The position numbers were made by a program, and so were the translations under genes. Positions 8,917 through 17,103 of a stretch of DNA of 64,000 bases are shown piece by piece; the stretch's first letter is position 1; every line of letters begins with the position of its first letter. The notes beneath the pieces were generated by a model. The model worked only from the letters and a program-made list of their open reading frames with translations, was not told the origin of the DNA and did not search any database. Source of the stretch: Paenibacillus sp. SY21-1 (GTDB lineage Bacteria > Bacillota > Bacilli > Paenibacillales > Paenibacillaceae); contig NZ_STGF01000015.1 in the NCBI RefSeq assembly GCF_005222705.1, forward strand, positions 1 to 64,000. The letters are read 5' to 3'.

Positions 8917-9013
8917 TTATGCTCATCTCCTTGTTACTTGCTGCTCGATTTGTGTAACAACAAGATAGCATACCTGGCTGGCCATAATGTAACACGCGTT
9001 TTCTATTACCGGT

Positions 9014-9030
9014 TATAGCTAAAAACTATA
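9014..9030 (-). promoter_or_regulatory. MET-box-like palindrome upstream of metE
   Basis: The minus strand reads TATAGTTTTTAGCTATA, which matches the streptococcal MtaR/MetR MET-box pattern TATAGTT-N3-AACTATA with one mismatch. It is 98 bases before the metE start and seven bases after the LysR stop. Binding by the adjacent LysR protein is inference. Confidence 0.6.
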
Positions 9031-9036
9031 CCCCAT

Positions 9037-9942
9037 CTACTGCTCTCTCGTAAAATGATGCAAAGCCTCGATATAGGCGACGGCCAGCTTGGAAAGCGCG
9101 GCGTTGCGATGCGAGATCCAGCCGACATGAATGACCTCTTCGCTAGCAAGCGGGACCGGAATAATCTCATTGCCGTTCAGATCGGAGCTCAGGACGCCTG
9201 TCGAAATCGTGTAGCCGTTCAGACCGATAAGCAGATTGAACAGGGTCGCGCGATCGTTCACCCGAATGCTTTTCCGATGCGAGCGCGTGCTTAAAATTTC
9301 CTCCGAGAAATGAAAGGAGTTGTACTCTCCCTGCTCGAAATGCAAGTATGGATAATCCTGAAGCTGCTCAAGCGTAACGGACTTGAAATGCGCGAGGGGA
9401 TTATGGACGCTGACAAAAATATGGGCTTTCGCCGTAAACAGGCTCGTAAAGGTCAGATTCGCGTTTTTGAGCAGGCGATTGATCACCTGGGAATTAAATT
9501 CGTTGACGTATAAAATACCGATTTCACTGCGCTGGCTTTGCACGTCCTGAATGATCTCGTGGGTTTTGGTCTCGCGCAGCGCCAGCTCGTACTCCTCCTG
9601 GCCGTGCTCGGACACCAGCTTGACGAATGCATTGACGGCAAAGGCGTAATGCTGCGTCGATACGGAAAAATGCTGCGGAGAAGGCTTCGCATTCAAATAC
9701 CGGCTTTCCAGCAGCTCCGCCTGCTCGATCACCTGTCTCGCATAGCCCAGAAATTCGGCGCCGGCCTTGGACAATGAAATACCTTTATTTGTACGTTCAA
9801 AAATGGTTATACGAAGCTCCTCCTCCAGCTCCTTGATCGCGTTGGACAAGCTGGGCTGGGATATAAACAATCGTTTGGACGCTTCGTTCATGGAGCCGCG
9901 GGCTGCGACTTCGAGCACATATTTTAATTGCTGCAAGGTCAT
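9037..9942 (-). CDS. LysR-family regulator, probable MetR/MtaR-like control of metE
   Basis: The protein has 301 residues. The N-terminal winged helix is MTLQQLKYVLEVAARGSMNE with ASKRLFISQPSLSNAIKELE, and the remainder is the two-lobed effector domain (from about residue 90). AGGAG lies eight bases before the ATG at 9942; an upstream in-frame ATG at 9996 lacks a ribosome site. It sits head-to-tail with metE. The start pattern and effector lobe resemble the CmbR/MtaR group that controls sulfur amino-acid genes in Gram-positive bacteria. That assignment rests on gene order plus the MET-box-like site, not on a database search. Confidence 0.75.
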   Translation of the reverse strand: MTLQQLKYVLEVAARGSMNEASKRLFISQPSLSNAIKELEEELRITIFERTNKGISLSKAGAEFLGYARQVIEQAELLESRYLNAKPSPQHFSVSTQHYAFAVNAFVKLVSEHGQEEYELALRETKTHEIIQDVQSQRSEIGILYVNEFNSQVINRLLKNANLTFTSLFTAKAHIFVSVHNPLAHFKSVTLEQLQDYPYLHFEQGEYNSFHFSEEILSTRSHRKSIRVNDRATLFNLLIGLNGYTISTGVLSSDLNGNEIIPVPLASEEVIHVGWISHRNAALSKLAVAYIEALHHFTREQ

Positions 9943-10068
9943 AAACATATCTCCTGTGTACATGAAATTACTTTCATCGTACACCAAAATACGCAAAGAA
10001 GCGATACAGCCGTTAGCCTCTCATTACGGTAACAAACAGCCCTGGCGCCAACGCCGTATGCGCAGCAA

Positions 10069-10090
10069 AGCCCGGCCTTTCGGCCGGGCT
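10069..10090 (-). terminator. Terminator of the rpsN-DUF3024 pair
   Basis: AGCCCGGCC, loop TTTC, GGCCGGGCT forms a nine-base-pair GC-rich hairpin 57 bases after the DUF3024 stop. On the minus strand it is followed by only TTT. Confidence 0.6.
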
Positions 10091-10146
10091 TCTCTATCCG
10101 TCTGTTTGGCGGAACGCTTCCGCCCGCATCCTCAACATCCACTTTA

Positions 10147-10488
10147 TCACGAAATCCAAAAAACTCCTTCGCGATCCATTTCAACTTGTTCCAGCTGATG
10201 CTCAAAATCAACATGCGGCGCGATAAAAGGTACGCTTGCCCAAGCGCCGTTGTCAGATGATCTGGCGTAAACGCTCCATCGCTCTTCTTCGTAGCGGAAT
10301 TGGACAATCGGCGCGCTCTGCCACTTCCTCTCGGCATAATCCAGCCGCTGCTCCAGCAGGGTTAGCTTGTCTGGCTCCCATTCATAGGTTAGCCGGACAG
10401 AGGACCGTACAGACGGCGGCACTTTCACCTCGATATACCCGTCCAATAGTTTCTCAAGCCGTCTTACTGTAAACAGCTCCATGTGCAC
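10147..10488 (-). CDS. DUF3024-family protein
   Basis: The protein has 113 residues with no signal peptide or membrane segment. Recognisable strings are FTVRRLEKLLDGYIEVKVPP at the start, then SAPIVQFRYEEERWSVYARS and WASVPFIAPHVDFEHQLEQV, ending GVFWIS. This fits the DUF3024 family of short Bacillus-type proteins, whose function is unknown. The start is probably the GTG at 10488, six bases after GGAG; an ATG follows two codons later. It begins 12 bases after rpsN and is surely co-transcribed, so it is likely to be made under zinc limitation. Confidence 0.7.
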   Translation of the reverse strand: MHMELFTVRRLEKLLDGYIEVKVPPSVRSSVRLTYEWEPDKLTLLEQRLDYAERKWQSAPIVQFRYEEERWSVYARSSDNGAWASVPFIAPHVDFEHQLEQVEMDREGVFWIS

Positions 10489-10500
10489 GCTTCACTCCGA

Positions 10501-10770
10501 TTACCAGCTTGCCTTTTTGATGCCCGGAATTTGTCCCTTATAGGCCAATTCACGGAAAACGATACGCGATACTTTGAATTTGCGCAAATAGCCGTGCGGC
10601 CTGCCGCTTACTTGACAACGGCTGTGCAATCGCGTTGGCGACGAATCGCGAGGCAGCTTGGCGAGCGCCTCATAATCCTTGTTTTCCTTGAGCTGCTTCC
10701 TGCGCTCGGCATACTTCGCCACCGCAGCCTGTCTTTTCTGTTCCTTCACAACCTTTGACTTTTTTGCCAT
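10501..10770 (-). CDS. rpsN: 30S ribosomal protein S14, zinc-independent paralogue
   Basis: The protein has 89 residues: MAKKSKVVKEQKRQAAVAKY, then KLPRDSSPTRLHSRC, then RKFKVSRIVFRELAYKGQIP and GIKKASW. Length and lack of the CXXC pair mark the zinc-free (C-minus) form, like B. subtilis RpsNB (YhzA), which replaces the zinc-binding S14 when zinc is scarce. The ATG at 10770 is preceded by AAGGAG at nine bases. A Zur-type operator overlaps the leader, which agrees with that role. DUF3024 follows after 12 bases. Confidence 0.95.
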   Translation of the reverse strand: MAKKSKVVKEQKRQAAVAKYAERRKQLKENKDYEALAKLPRDSSPTRLHSRCQVSGRPHGYLRKFKVSRIVFRELAYKGQIPGIKKASW

Positions 10771-10787
10771 GCCGTCCAACTCCTTAA

Positions 10788-10802
10788 TCGTAATAATTAC
10801 AA
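10788..10802 (-). promoter_or_regulatory. Zur operator of rpsN
   Basis: The minus strand reads TTGTAATTATTACGA, against the Bacillus Zur consensus TCGTAATnATTACGA: one mismatch in a 7-1-7 palindrome. It lies between the -10 box and the ribosome-binding site, where a repressor would block initiation. Confidence 0.9.
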
Positions 10803-10805
10803 TTT

Positions 10806-10834
10806 ATTATAGCAAGCTTTCTCGCCCATTGCAA
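10806..10834 (-). promoter_or_regulatory. Sigma-A promoter of rpsN
   Basis: Minus strand: TTGCAA at 10829-10834, a 17-base spacer, then TATAAT at 10806-10811, immediately upstream of the Zur palindrome. Confidence 0.8.
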
Positions 10835-10876
10835 AAAGAAAATAGGCACGCCTTTTGGAGCAGGAGAACGCCGAAC

Positions 10877-10915
10877 AGCCCGGCTATAACGTCGCCAAGA
10901 CGTTATAGCCGGGCT
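10877..10915 (-). terminator. Long hairpin downstream of the GH4 gene
   Basis: AGCCCGGCTATAACG, nine-base loop, CGTTATAGCCGGGCT: a perfect 15-bp stem, 65 bases after the GH4 stop. There is no T-run, so transcript end or processing signal are both possible. Confidence 0.55.
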
Positions 10916-10980
10916 GCATGCTGTAAGGGGCGGCGTACAATGGGCGTACCGCCTGCTCTAATCGGGAGGTGCGGAGGCGG

Positions 10981-12369
10981 CTAACGATACCAGCGTGCAG
11001 GAATGACATCCCGCTCCCGCTCCAGCAGCTCCTTGATAATAAGATCCGCGTCGGCGATGGAATTGACGAGAGGATCGGTCAGCATCGCACGTCTAAGCTT
11101 CTCGAAGCTCCCTTCCACGACAGCTTCCGCTGTAAGCTCGTGCGTATCGAGCACCAGTTCCTGCATGCCGCGAATGCCGCGGGGCATCTCGCCCACTGGA
11201 AGCGGCTTGACCCCGTCAAGCGTCACCTCGCAGCACAGCTCCAGGAAGGCGTCATCGTTCATATTCGTAACCGCCCCGTTATTTTGCGTATTGATATAAT
11301 AATGCTTGCCCAAATTTCCGACCATATTTTCTATAATATCGGTCGCATGATCCGGCTTAAAGGTCGTCCGGTATTCGGAAATCGGGCGAGCACCGCTGAT
11401 AAAATCCTCGATTTGCTCCCACATTTCGTCATGCCGCTTGTAGCGCTCCTCCGTTTCCCATATGCTGAGCGGCGCAATCGCATCCGGCGTGCGGCCTAGT
11501 CCCTGCCAATAGCTTACATATTCCTTCGTATGGGCGACACAGGTTGGAATATAGCCAAAAATAGTATAAAGCTCATAGCCGATCGCATCGTTGCCGATCG
11601 CCTTGGCGCCTTGGTCGCCGCCGTCGGTTCCGGTTTCGGCCGCCATTCGCAGCGATTCCGCAATTTGCGGAGCAACGTCCTGGCCGTCAAACTCCGCCTT
11701 CAAAAGCCAGGTGAAGTGGTTGACGCCTGCAATTCGAAAATCAAACCGATTGTCCATATCTTCCGTATAGGCATCGCCGGCAGCGAGAACCGACGTGCGT
11801 CTTAAATAGTTTTCCTTGACATGCGGCATGTGCAGGCCGTCGCAAAGCGCAAAGCTTTTTAAATCCGGAGCATAGCGGCTGATAGCCATCCCATGCACGG
11901 AAGAAGGGTTAATGTAATTGATGACCCACGCCTCCGGACAGAGCTCCCGAATATCATCGATGCACTCCATAATGACAGGAAGCTCGCGCATGGCACGGAA
12001 GATGCCGCCCGGACCGATCGTATCGCCGGAACACATGCGAATTCCGTATTTTTCGGAAATCTCGCAATCGATGCCTCTATATTTCACCGTGTTCTTTGCA
12101 AAGCTCAGCACCACAAAATCCGACCCGGCCAGCACCTCCCTGCGGTCCGTCGAGCCCTCGATGGCAAGCGCAACTCCTTCTTCCTCAACGACCATCCGCG
12201 CCAGGCGGAGCAGCTTGTTCAGCCTGTCCTCATCGGTATCCACCAGCGTGAGCGTTCCTGTATTTAAATAAGGGGACATAACCATTTGCCAGATTGCCTG
12301 CCTTCCAAAAAACAAGCTTCCTGCTCCCAGTACAACGACCTTCGGATGCTGTAGCTTCTTATCGCTCAT
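10981..12369 (-). CDS. GH4-family NAD-dependent glycosidase
   Basis: The protein has 462 residues. The N-terminal Rossmann fold shows KVVVLGAGSLFFGRQAIWQM and TLTLVDTDEDRLNKLL. Then comes the GH4 region: RMCSGDTIGPGGIFRAMREL, INYINPSSVHG, ALCDGLHMPH and IAGVNHFTWLLKAEFDG. GH4 enzymes oxidise C3 of the sugar with NAD+ and a metal held by Cys and His, and cleave alpha- or beta-linked glucosides, galactosides or uronides. The CDGLH metal motif differs from the CHSV/CHGV forms, so the sugar is uncertain; uronide is a guess. ATG 12369 follows GGAGGGA at nine bases. It is divergent from an AraC gene. Confidence 0.8.
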   Translation of the reverse strand: MSDKKLQHPKVVVLGAGSLFFGRQAIWQMVMSPYLNTGTLTLVDTDEDRLNKLLRLARMVVEEEGVALAIEGSTDRREVLAGSDFVVLSFAKNTVKYRGIDCEISEKYGIRMCSGDTIGPGGIFRAMRELPVIMECIDDIRELCPEAWVINYINPSSVHGMAISRYAPDLKSFALCDGLHMPHVKENYLRRTSVLAAGDAYTEDMDNRFDFRIAGVNHFTWLLKAEFDGQDVAPQIAESLRMAAETGTDGGDQGAKAIGNDAIGYELYTIFGYIPTCVAHTKEYVSYWQGLGRTPDAIAPLSIWETEERYKRHDEMWEQIEDFISGARPISEYRTTFKPDHATDIIENMVGNLGKHYYINTQNNGAVTNMNDDAFLELCCEVTLDGVKPLPVGEMPRGIRGMQELVLDTHELTAEAVVEGSFEKLRRAMLTDPLVNSIADADLIIKELLERERDVIPARWYR

Positions 12370-12621
12370 TGCGCGTAATCCCTCCATTGATTGTGTAGTC
12401 CTCTTCATTATAGAGCGTGGCGCAAAAAGAAAAATGGCTTCGGGTTTCAACTTGATGTCAAATGGTACGATCGTGACTTGCCAAAAATCCTTTAATGACA
12501 AAAGATAAATGCAGAATCGTCTAAAAGTATGATAGGATGGTTGATAAAAGGTTTGCGAGGGATGTGCCGGGCAGCGGGAGCCGCCTTGGCGCCCTCATCG
12601 GACCAGAGGGAGCAATCGCTG

Positions 12622-13476
12622 ATGAAGGGCGGATCGGCCTCATTCCAATTGTTTAACGAATTGTCGGAGCATCTTACGCTGCGTATTTCCTCCTGCAACT
12701 TAATGCGGCATCCCGCCGCCTGGAGCGAAAAAAAACAGCATCCCGACTACGATTTATGGCTTATTCTGGAGGGAACTGTCAGCCTGCTTATGAACGGTGC
12801 GGAAGGAACCGCAGGGCCGGGAGATCTTGTCCTCTTCTATCCCGGCATGCCATACTCCGCGTTTGCGGGAGACTCGGGCTATCGTTTCTTGTATATCCAT
12901 TTTGATTTCGATCTTGGCGACAGACCGCGTATTCTCGATGATTACGAGCTTGCCGGCATTGTGCCGGGCGCGGCCGTCGCTGAGGAAGCCGAGCTGTTCC
13001 GCAGCTGCTACGAGCGGTACCGAAGCCATGCGATAGCCTCAAGCGTGAGGCTCAAGGGAAGCTTGACCATGCTGTTGTCGCGTATTATCGAGCAGGCGGC
13101 AGAAGCTGACCTTTGTCTCCGCCAGCAGGAAGAGCCCGCTTCCGTGTCGAATCGGACGAAGCAGCGGCAGATGGATACGCTGATCCCGGTTTTTGATTTT
13201 TTGCAAAAAAATCTGCACCGGCCGATTGCCATTAGAGAGCTTGCGGAGCGCGTCGGCATGTCCGAAAAATATTTTATTACGTCCTTTCGCCAAACGGTCG
13301 GGGTTACGCCGGGCTACTACATGTATCAAATTCGGATGAACAGAGCGCGCGAATATTTGCATCTCGGTACATACACGATTAAGCAAATCGCCGCTTTGCT
13401 TGGCTATCCCGATCCGTATGCTTTCTCAAAGGCGTTCAAAAAGTATTACAATCGTCCGCCCTCGCAATTCAGGTAG
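12622..13476 (+). CDS. AraC-family regulator with cupin sensor
   Basis: The protein has 284 residues. Residues about 20-110 form a cupin-like sugar sensor (DYDLWLILEGTVSLLMNGAE, then GPGDLVLFYPGMPYSAFAGD). The last 100 residues are two helix-turn-helix motifs: IAIRELAERVGMSEKYFITS with FRQTVGVTPGYYMYQIRMNR, then IKQIAALLGYPDPYAFSKAF with KKYYNRPPSQFR. GAGGGAG lies nine bases before the ATG at 12622; an upstream ATG at 12529 has no such site. It is divergent from the GH4 gene across about 250 bases and is probably its regulator. Confidence 0.8.
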   Translation: MKGGSASFQLFNELSEHLTLRISSCNLMRHPAAWSEKKQHPDYDLWLILEGTVSLLMNGAEGTAGPGDLVLFYPGMPYSAFAGDSGYRFLYIHFDFDLGDRPRILDDYELAGIVPGAAVAEEAELFRSCYERYRSHAIASSVRLKGSLTMLLSRIIEQAAEADLCLRQQEEPASVSNRTKQRQMDTLIPVFDFLQKNLHRPIAIRELAERVGMSEKYFITSFRQTVGVTPGYYMYQIRMNRAREYLHLGTYTIKQIAALLGYPDPYAFSKAFKKYYNRPPSQFR

Positions 13477-13585
13477 TGTATGCTAATAAATACTCGGAAG
13501 GCCTTACTCCGGGCGAGGTTGCGATCGGCTTCGCGTTCACCTTGTACAATATTCGCTTTTGCCGAAAAAATGGCCGCGCCAAAAA

Positions 13586-13615
13586 GCCGACGTCAGCTTG
13601 GAAGCTGGCGCCGGC
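13586..13615 (-). terminator. Terminator between convergent AraC and large unknown gene
   Basis: GCCGGCGCCAGCTT, loop, AAGCTGACGTCGGC then TTTTT on the minus strand, 38 bases after the stop of the 799-residue gene. The convergent AraC gene may use the same hairpin. Confidence 0.7.
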
Positions 13616-13653
13616 ATTGCCGTTCTTTATTGCGCGCGACTCGCTATCGCGGT

Positions 13654-16053
13654 TCAAATAAATTGCGTTTTGTTCTCATGCTTGCTTGATTGCAGCGAGA
13701 ACCCGCCGTCAGCGGTAAGCAGCAGCCGCGAGGAATCAAAGGCCGGGGCCAGCCGCTTGCAGAAGTCGATAAACAGCTCGAAGCTGCCGAACTCTTCTAT
13801 TGAGCCGAGCTGACACACATAAGCCGTACGCTCTCCGTCAACACGATACTCGCAATCGATCAGCAAGTCGTCATGCGCGACCATTTCGCCGCTGCTCCAA
13901 ATAGCCGCAAAGCCGTTCCCTTTGCGGGCGAACAGCCATTCGCCATGCTTCGAAACATCATCAAATTTCGCCGCAGGAAAAAACAGGTGGGAAAATTTCA
14001 CAGGATGCTCGTCCCCGCAATCATAGATGGCGCCAAGCATGCTCCCTTGCTGCTTGATAGCGGGCATGATTCCGTTTCCATACCAGTATCCCGGACGCAT
14101 GCCCCCCTCGTCGGCCGGCTCGCCGGGATGGTTGGTGAATAGGACCGCATCGTTGTCAAGCGCGGCATACCACATATGCTGCTGATAACCGTGAACGCCC
14201 GGCTCGAAACGCGAGGTCCCATGATAACGCTCGTTGAACGACTTGACGTACAAATTCGAATCCACCTCGGCCGTCTCGTCAAAGCTGATATTTTTCCAGA
14301 AGGAACGCGGTTCGTCGTATCTTGGCGATTGCACGGACGTCAACGCATAATCGCGCTGCTTGTTAAGCTTTATCCACGCATTTCCGGTTTGATACTCCAG
14401 CACCTGCTCCTCGTCCATAAGCGCCGCGTATGAATACGGGAGCTTGTATTTGCTATTCATCAGAAACACAACCCATTCGCTGTTGCCCACCGGCGTACCC
14501 GGATGCAAAATATGCAGCAGCGCTTGGGCCGCTTGCGTAAACGGTAAAATAACGGAGCGGTAAATTCTCGCTTGCGGCGCAACAATGGAACCGCGGAACG
14601 TATGCCGGGCAAACAGCTCCAGCATCCGGTCAATCAGCTTGGCCGCTCTCTCCGACTCCGCTTCCTCCATATAGTCAACGACGTTTAACAGAGCGCCAAG
14701 CGTCACGCACATATAGTCAGCGCTCAAAAACTCCTCAAAGCCGTATTCCTCCACGTCCTCCAGCCACTCGATAATTCTGCGTTTCGCTACGGCGCTTGCT
14801 TCGATTCCCGTTCGGCTCGAGCGGGTAAATATCCGATCCGGGTAGCGCTTGCCTGCCATATAGGCGCAAATATAAAACATCAGCGCATGATTTTCGCTCC
14901 AAAAGCACATCCCGTCAGAGCCGTCCTCCGTCATCCAGTACCGATAATCGAGGATCGCTTGCTCGGCCTTTAGCGCTAGCGCATCCGGCAGCGTATAATC
15001 CTCCATCAAGCGGAGCAAGCCCGCCAAGAAAAAGTCGGAGCAATCCTCCCGCCTTGCAATCTGCTCAATGGCCCGGTTAATATGCGCTTCGTCATGAACG
15101 GCGCTTTTTCCCAAATGCCAGCGCGCCATCGTATAGAACATGCCGAACCGAAGCGGCTGAAAGCTAGAACCCGCGCCTAGCTCGGCCAGCTCCCTGTATA
15201 GGGCGGCGCTAGCTTCGGCAGGCGATGTTCCGTGCCGGTAAACGGGCTTTTTATGATGCAGCAGCTCGATTTTGCGCGCCAGCCTCTTATGCGGAAGCTC
15301 TCCGTATACGATCGCAATGCCTGCTTGCTCCCTAAGCGCAAACTCGGTTTGTCCGCTAATCTCTACGCGTTCCGTATCATTGTCCGCATCCTCGTAAGTG
15401 ACAAAAATCCGGCATGGCGCACCGTCCGGCAAGAGAAGGCCATTGCCCTTCAGCTGTATGCGGGACAGCCAGCTGTCCAGCTCCAAATAGAGTGCGGCAT
15501 GCTCGCTGTCCGGCAGCGCAGAGGCTATTTTATCCCCGTGCTCCAGCAACTCAATGCCGAATAGGTTGCGCGTATCCCGTATCGCCAAATTCTGCATGCG
15601 TATGTGCAGAGCATTGTAGCCCTTTTTAAGGGCAAGCGTCAGCTCCTGCTTTTTAATCGGCTTGTATACCGGCTCATGAACCGAACAAATACGTTCTTCG
15701 CCCAGCCAAACATCAGCGGCCGTATACGTCCAGAGAATGGCCCGCACGTCGATATCCTCAGCCACAACTAAGCCTGTGGCGGCAAGCAAATCAACCTTTT
15801 GCGGGGTCACCGAAAACTGGCTCACGTTCACAAAGCCGCTGTTTGGATAATCGTACATCCAGGGCATGCCGAGCTCGCTGTTTTCGCCAATTTTTATAGC
15901 TCCGCTTGGGGCCAGCATATCCCGTTCCGCCACTATAGATCTTAAATATTGCTCATATCGAATTTGATTTTTGTCGGGCTTGTGAGCGATGTAATCGGCA
16001 AACCTCGGACCCGATACTAGATAATGCTTAATAAAACGACGTGACTGCTGCAC
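13654..16053 (-). CDS. Large protein of unknown function, possible (alpha/alpha)6 carbohydrate-active enzyme
   Basis: About 799 residues, with no signal peptide, so probably cytosolic. Residues 110-260 look like a beta-rich accessory part. Residues about 280-540 are helix-rich with repeated aromatic and acidic pairs, for instance GMCFWSENHALMFYICAYMA and GKRYPDRIF. This WSENH string recalls the central cavity of (alpha/alpha)6-toroid hydrolases and lyases. The last 200 residues are beta-rich (HMWYAALDNDAVLFTNHPG, WYGNGIMPA, HLFFPAAKFDD), as in C-terminal sandwich domains of polysaccharide lyases. I do not recognise a named family. The likely start is GTG 16053, eight bases after GGAGG. Its neighbours suggest a glycan substrate. 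Confidence 0.55.
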   Translation of the reverse strand: MQQSRRFIKHYLVSGPRFADYIAHKPDKNQIRYEQYLRSIVAERDMLAPSGAIKIGENSELGMPWMYDYPNSGFVNVSQFSVTPQKVDLLAATGLVVAEDIDVRAILWTYTAADVWLGEERICSVHEPVYKPIKKQELTLALKKGYNALHIRMQNLAIRDTRNLFGIELLEHGDKIASALPDSEHAALYLELDSWLSRIQLKGNGLLLPDGAPCRIFVTYEDADNDTERVEISGQTEFALREQAGIAIVYGELPHKRLARKIELLHHKKPVYRHGTSPAEASAALYRELAELGAGSSFQPLRFGMFYTMARWHLGKSAVHDEAHINRAIEQIARREDCSDFFLAGLLRLMEDYTLPDALALKAEQAILDYRYWMTEDGSDGMCFWSENHALMFYICAYMAGKRYPDRIFTRSSRTGIEASAVAKRRIIEWLEDVEEYGFEEFLSADYMCVTLGALLNVVDYMEEAESERAAKLIDRMLELFARHTFRGSIVAPQARIYRSVILPFTQAAQALLHILHPGTPVGNSEWVVFLMNSKYKLPYSYAALMDEEQVLEYQTGNAWIKLNKQRDYALTSVQSPRYDEPRSFWKNISFDETAEVDSNLYVKSFNERYHGTSRFEPGVHGYQQHMWYAALDNDAVLFTNHPGEPADEGGMRPGYWYGNGIMPAIKQQGSMLGAIYDCGDEHPVKFSHLFFPAAKFDDVSKHGEWLFARKGNGFAAIWSSGEMVAHDDLLIDCEYRVDGERTAYVCQLGSIEEFGSFELFIDFCKRLAPAFDSSRLLLTADGGFSLQSSKHENKTQFI

Positions 16054-16223
16054 ATCCTCCACCTCCGGTTCATTCCTTCAGGTTCATCTACTGCCCTTAT
16101 TGTAGCACCAGCAAGGATGCGGCCATGAAGGACAATACGACGATTCTGGGAGGGGAAAGCGACTATACGGACGTGCAGCCTGACATCGTCATCCCGCTCC
16201 TCCCTGCTTCACCTGCAAAAAAA

Positions 16224-16264
16224 AAATCGCACTCCCTCTGCCCAAAAGGCGGGAAATGCGATTT
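16224..16264 (-). terminator. Intrinsic terminator of tal
   Basis: Minus strand: AAATCGCA, then an inner CCGCC/GGG loop region, TGCGATTT, followed by a run of T. It ends the tal transcript 38 bases after its stop. The stretch 16054-16223 upstream shows no gene. Confidence 0.8.
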
Positions 16265-16301
16265 GTGTTTATGCCTGCTTGACTATCCGGTCAATGCGGT
16301 A

Positions 16302-16967
16302 TTATTGAGTCGTTTTGGCCCAGTCGGCAGCGAATTTTTCCATCCCTTGATCGGTAAGCGGATGCTTGGAAATTTGCTCGATAACCGAGAACGGAATTGT
16401 AGCGATATGCGCGCCGGCCATCGCTACACGCGTGACGTGATCCGGGTGACGAACAGAAGCGGCAATGATTTGCGCGTCCAGATTGTGCGTGCGGAACAGT
16501 TCCGCCACTTTGGCAACCAGCTGTACGCCGTCCTCCGAAATATCGTCCAAGCGGCCAAGGAAAGGCGACACGTAAGTAGCGCCTGCGCGTGCGGCAAGCA
16601 GCGCCTGGTTGACCGTGAAGATCAACGTAACGTTTGTTTTAACGCCTTTTTTGGTCAAGTAGCGGCAAGCTTCAAGACCGGCAAGCGTCATTGGCAGCTT
16701 GATCGTAATGTTTTTGTCGTAGTTGTTGATTTTGATCAGCTCGTCCGCTTGGGCGATCATTTCTTCCGCTGTAATAGCGTCAGGCGTTACTTCTGCGGAA
16801 ACGGACTCTACCTCAGGCACTTCCTTCAAAATTTCCTCGATGCGGTCCTCGAACTTAACGCCTTCTTTGGCAACAAGGGAAGGATTTGTCGTTACGCCGG
16901 ACAGAACGCCGATTTTATATGCTTTTTTAATATCAACCAGGTTTGCAGTATCAATAAAGAATTTCAT
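16302..16967 (-). CDS. tal: Transaldolase (TalC/fructose-6-phosphate aldolase-like)
   Basis: The protein has 221 residues, the short class of transaldolases found in Bacillus. It moves a dihydroxyacetone unit between sugar phosphates in the non-oxidative pentose phosphate pathway in the cytosol. MKFFIDTANLVDIKKAYKIG and GVLSGVTTNPSLVAKEG form the first barrel strands. The Schiff-base lysine is in NITIKLPMT. Phosphate-binding strings TLIFTVNQALLAARAGATYV and SPFLGRLDDI follow. GGAGG stands nine bases before the ATG. It follows tkt by 136 bases on the same strand and probably belongs to the same transcript. Confidence 0.93.
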   Translation of the reverse strand: MKFFIDTANLVDIKKAYKIGVLSGVTTNPSLVAKEGVKFEDRIEEILKEVPEVESVSAEVTPDAITAEEMIAQADELIKINNYDKNITIKLPMTLAGLEACRYLTKKGVKTNVTLIFTVNQALLAARAGATYVSPFLGRLDDISEDGVQLVAKVAELFRTHNLDAQIIAASVRHPDHVTRVAMAGAHIATIPFSVIEQISKHPLTDQGMEKFAADWAKTTQ

Positions 16968-17103
16968 CGTGAAACGCCTCCGTATAATGGTTTAGGTAAC
17001 ATATAAATGGGAATAGCTTTAACTGTTCTAACCAATTAACTTCTTGTGCGCACCGGCATCGCTCAACGCCGCCGAACGGCGGAAGTTCATGATGCTTGTT
17101 TGA

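Noticed and set aside
8917..9036. S-box or T-box riboswitch before metE
   Set aside because: Only 120 bases, with no S-box or T-box core; the MET-box-like palindrome explains the control better.
17066..17085. GC-rich hairpin between tkt and tal as a terminator
   Set aside because: No T-run on either strand and tal follows in the same direction; at most an attenuating or processing structure.
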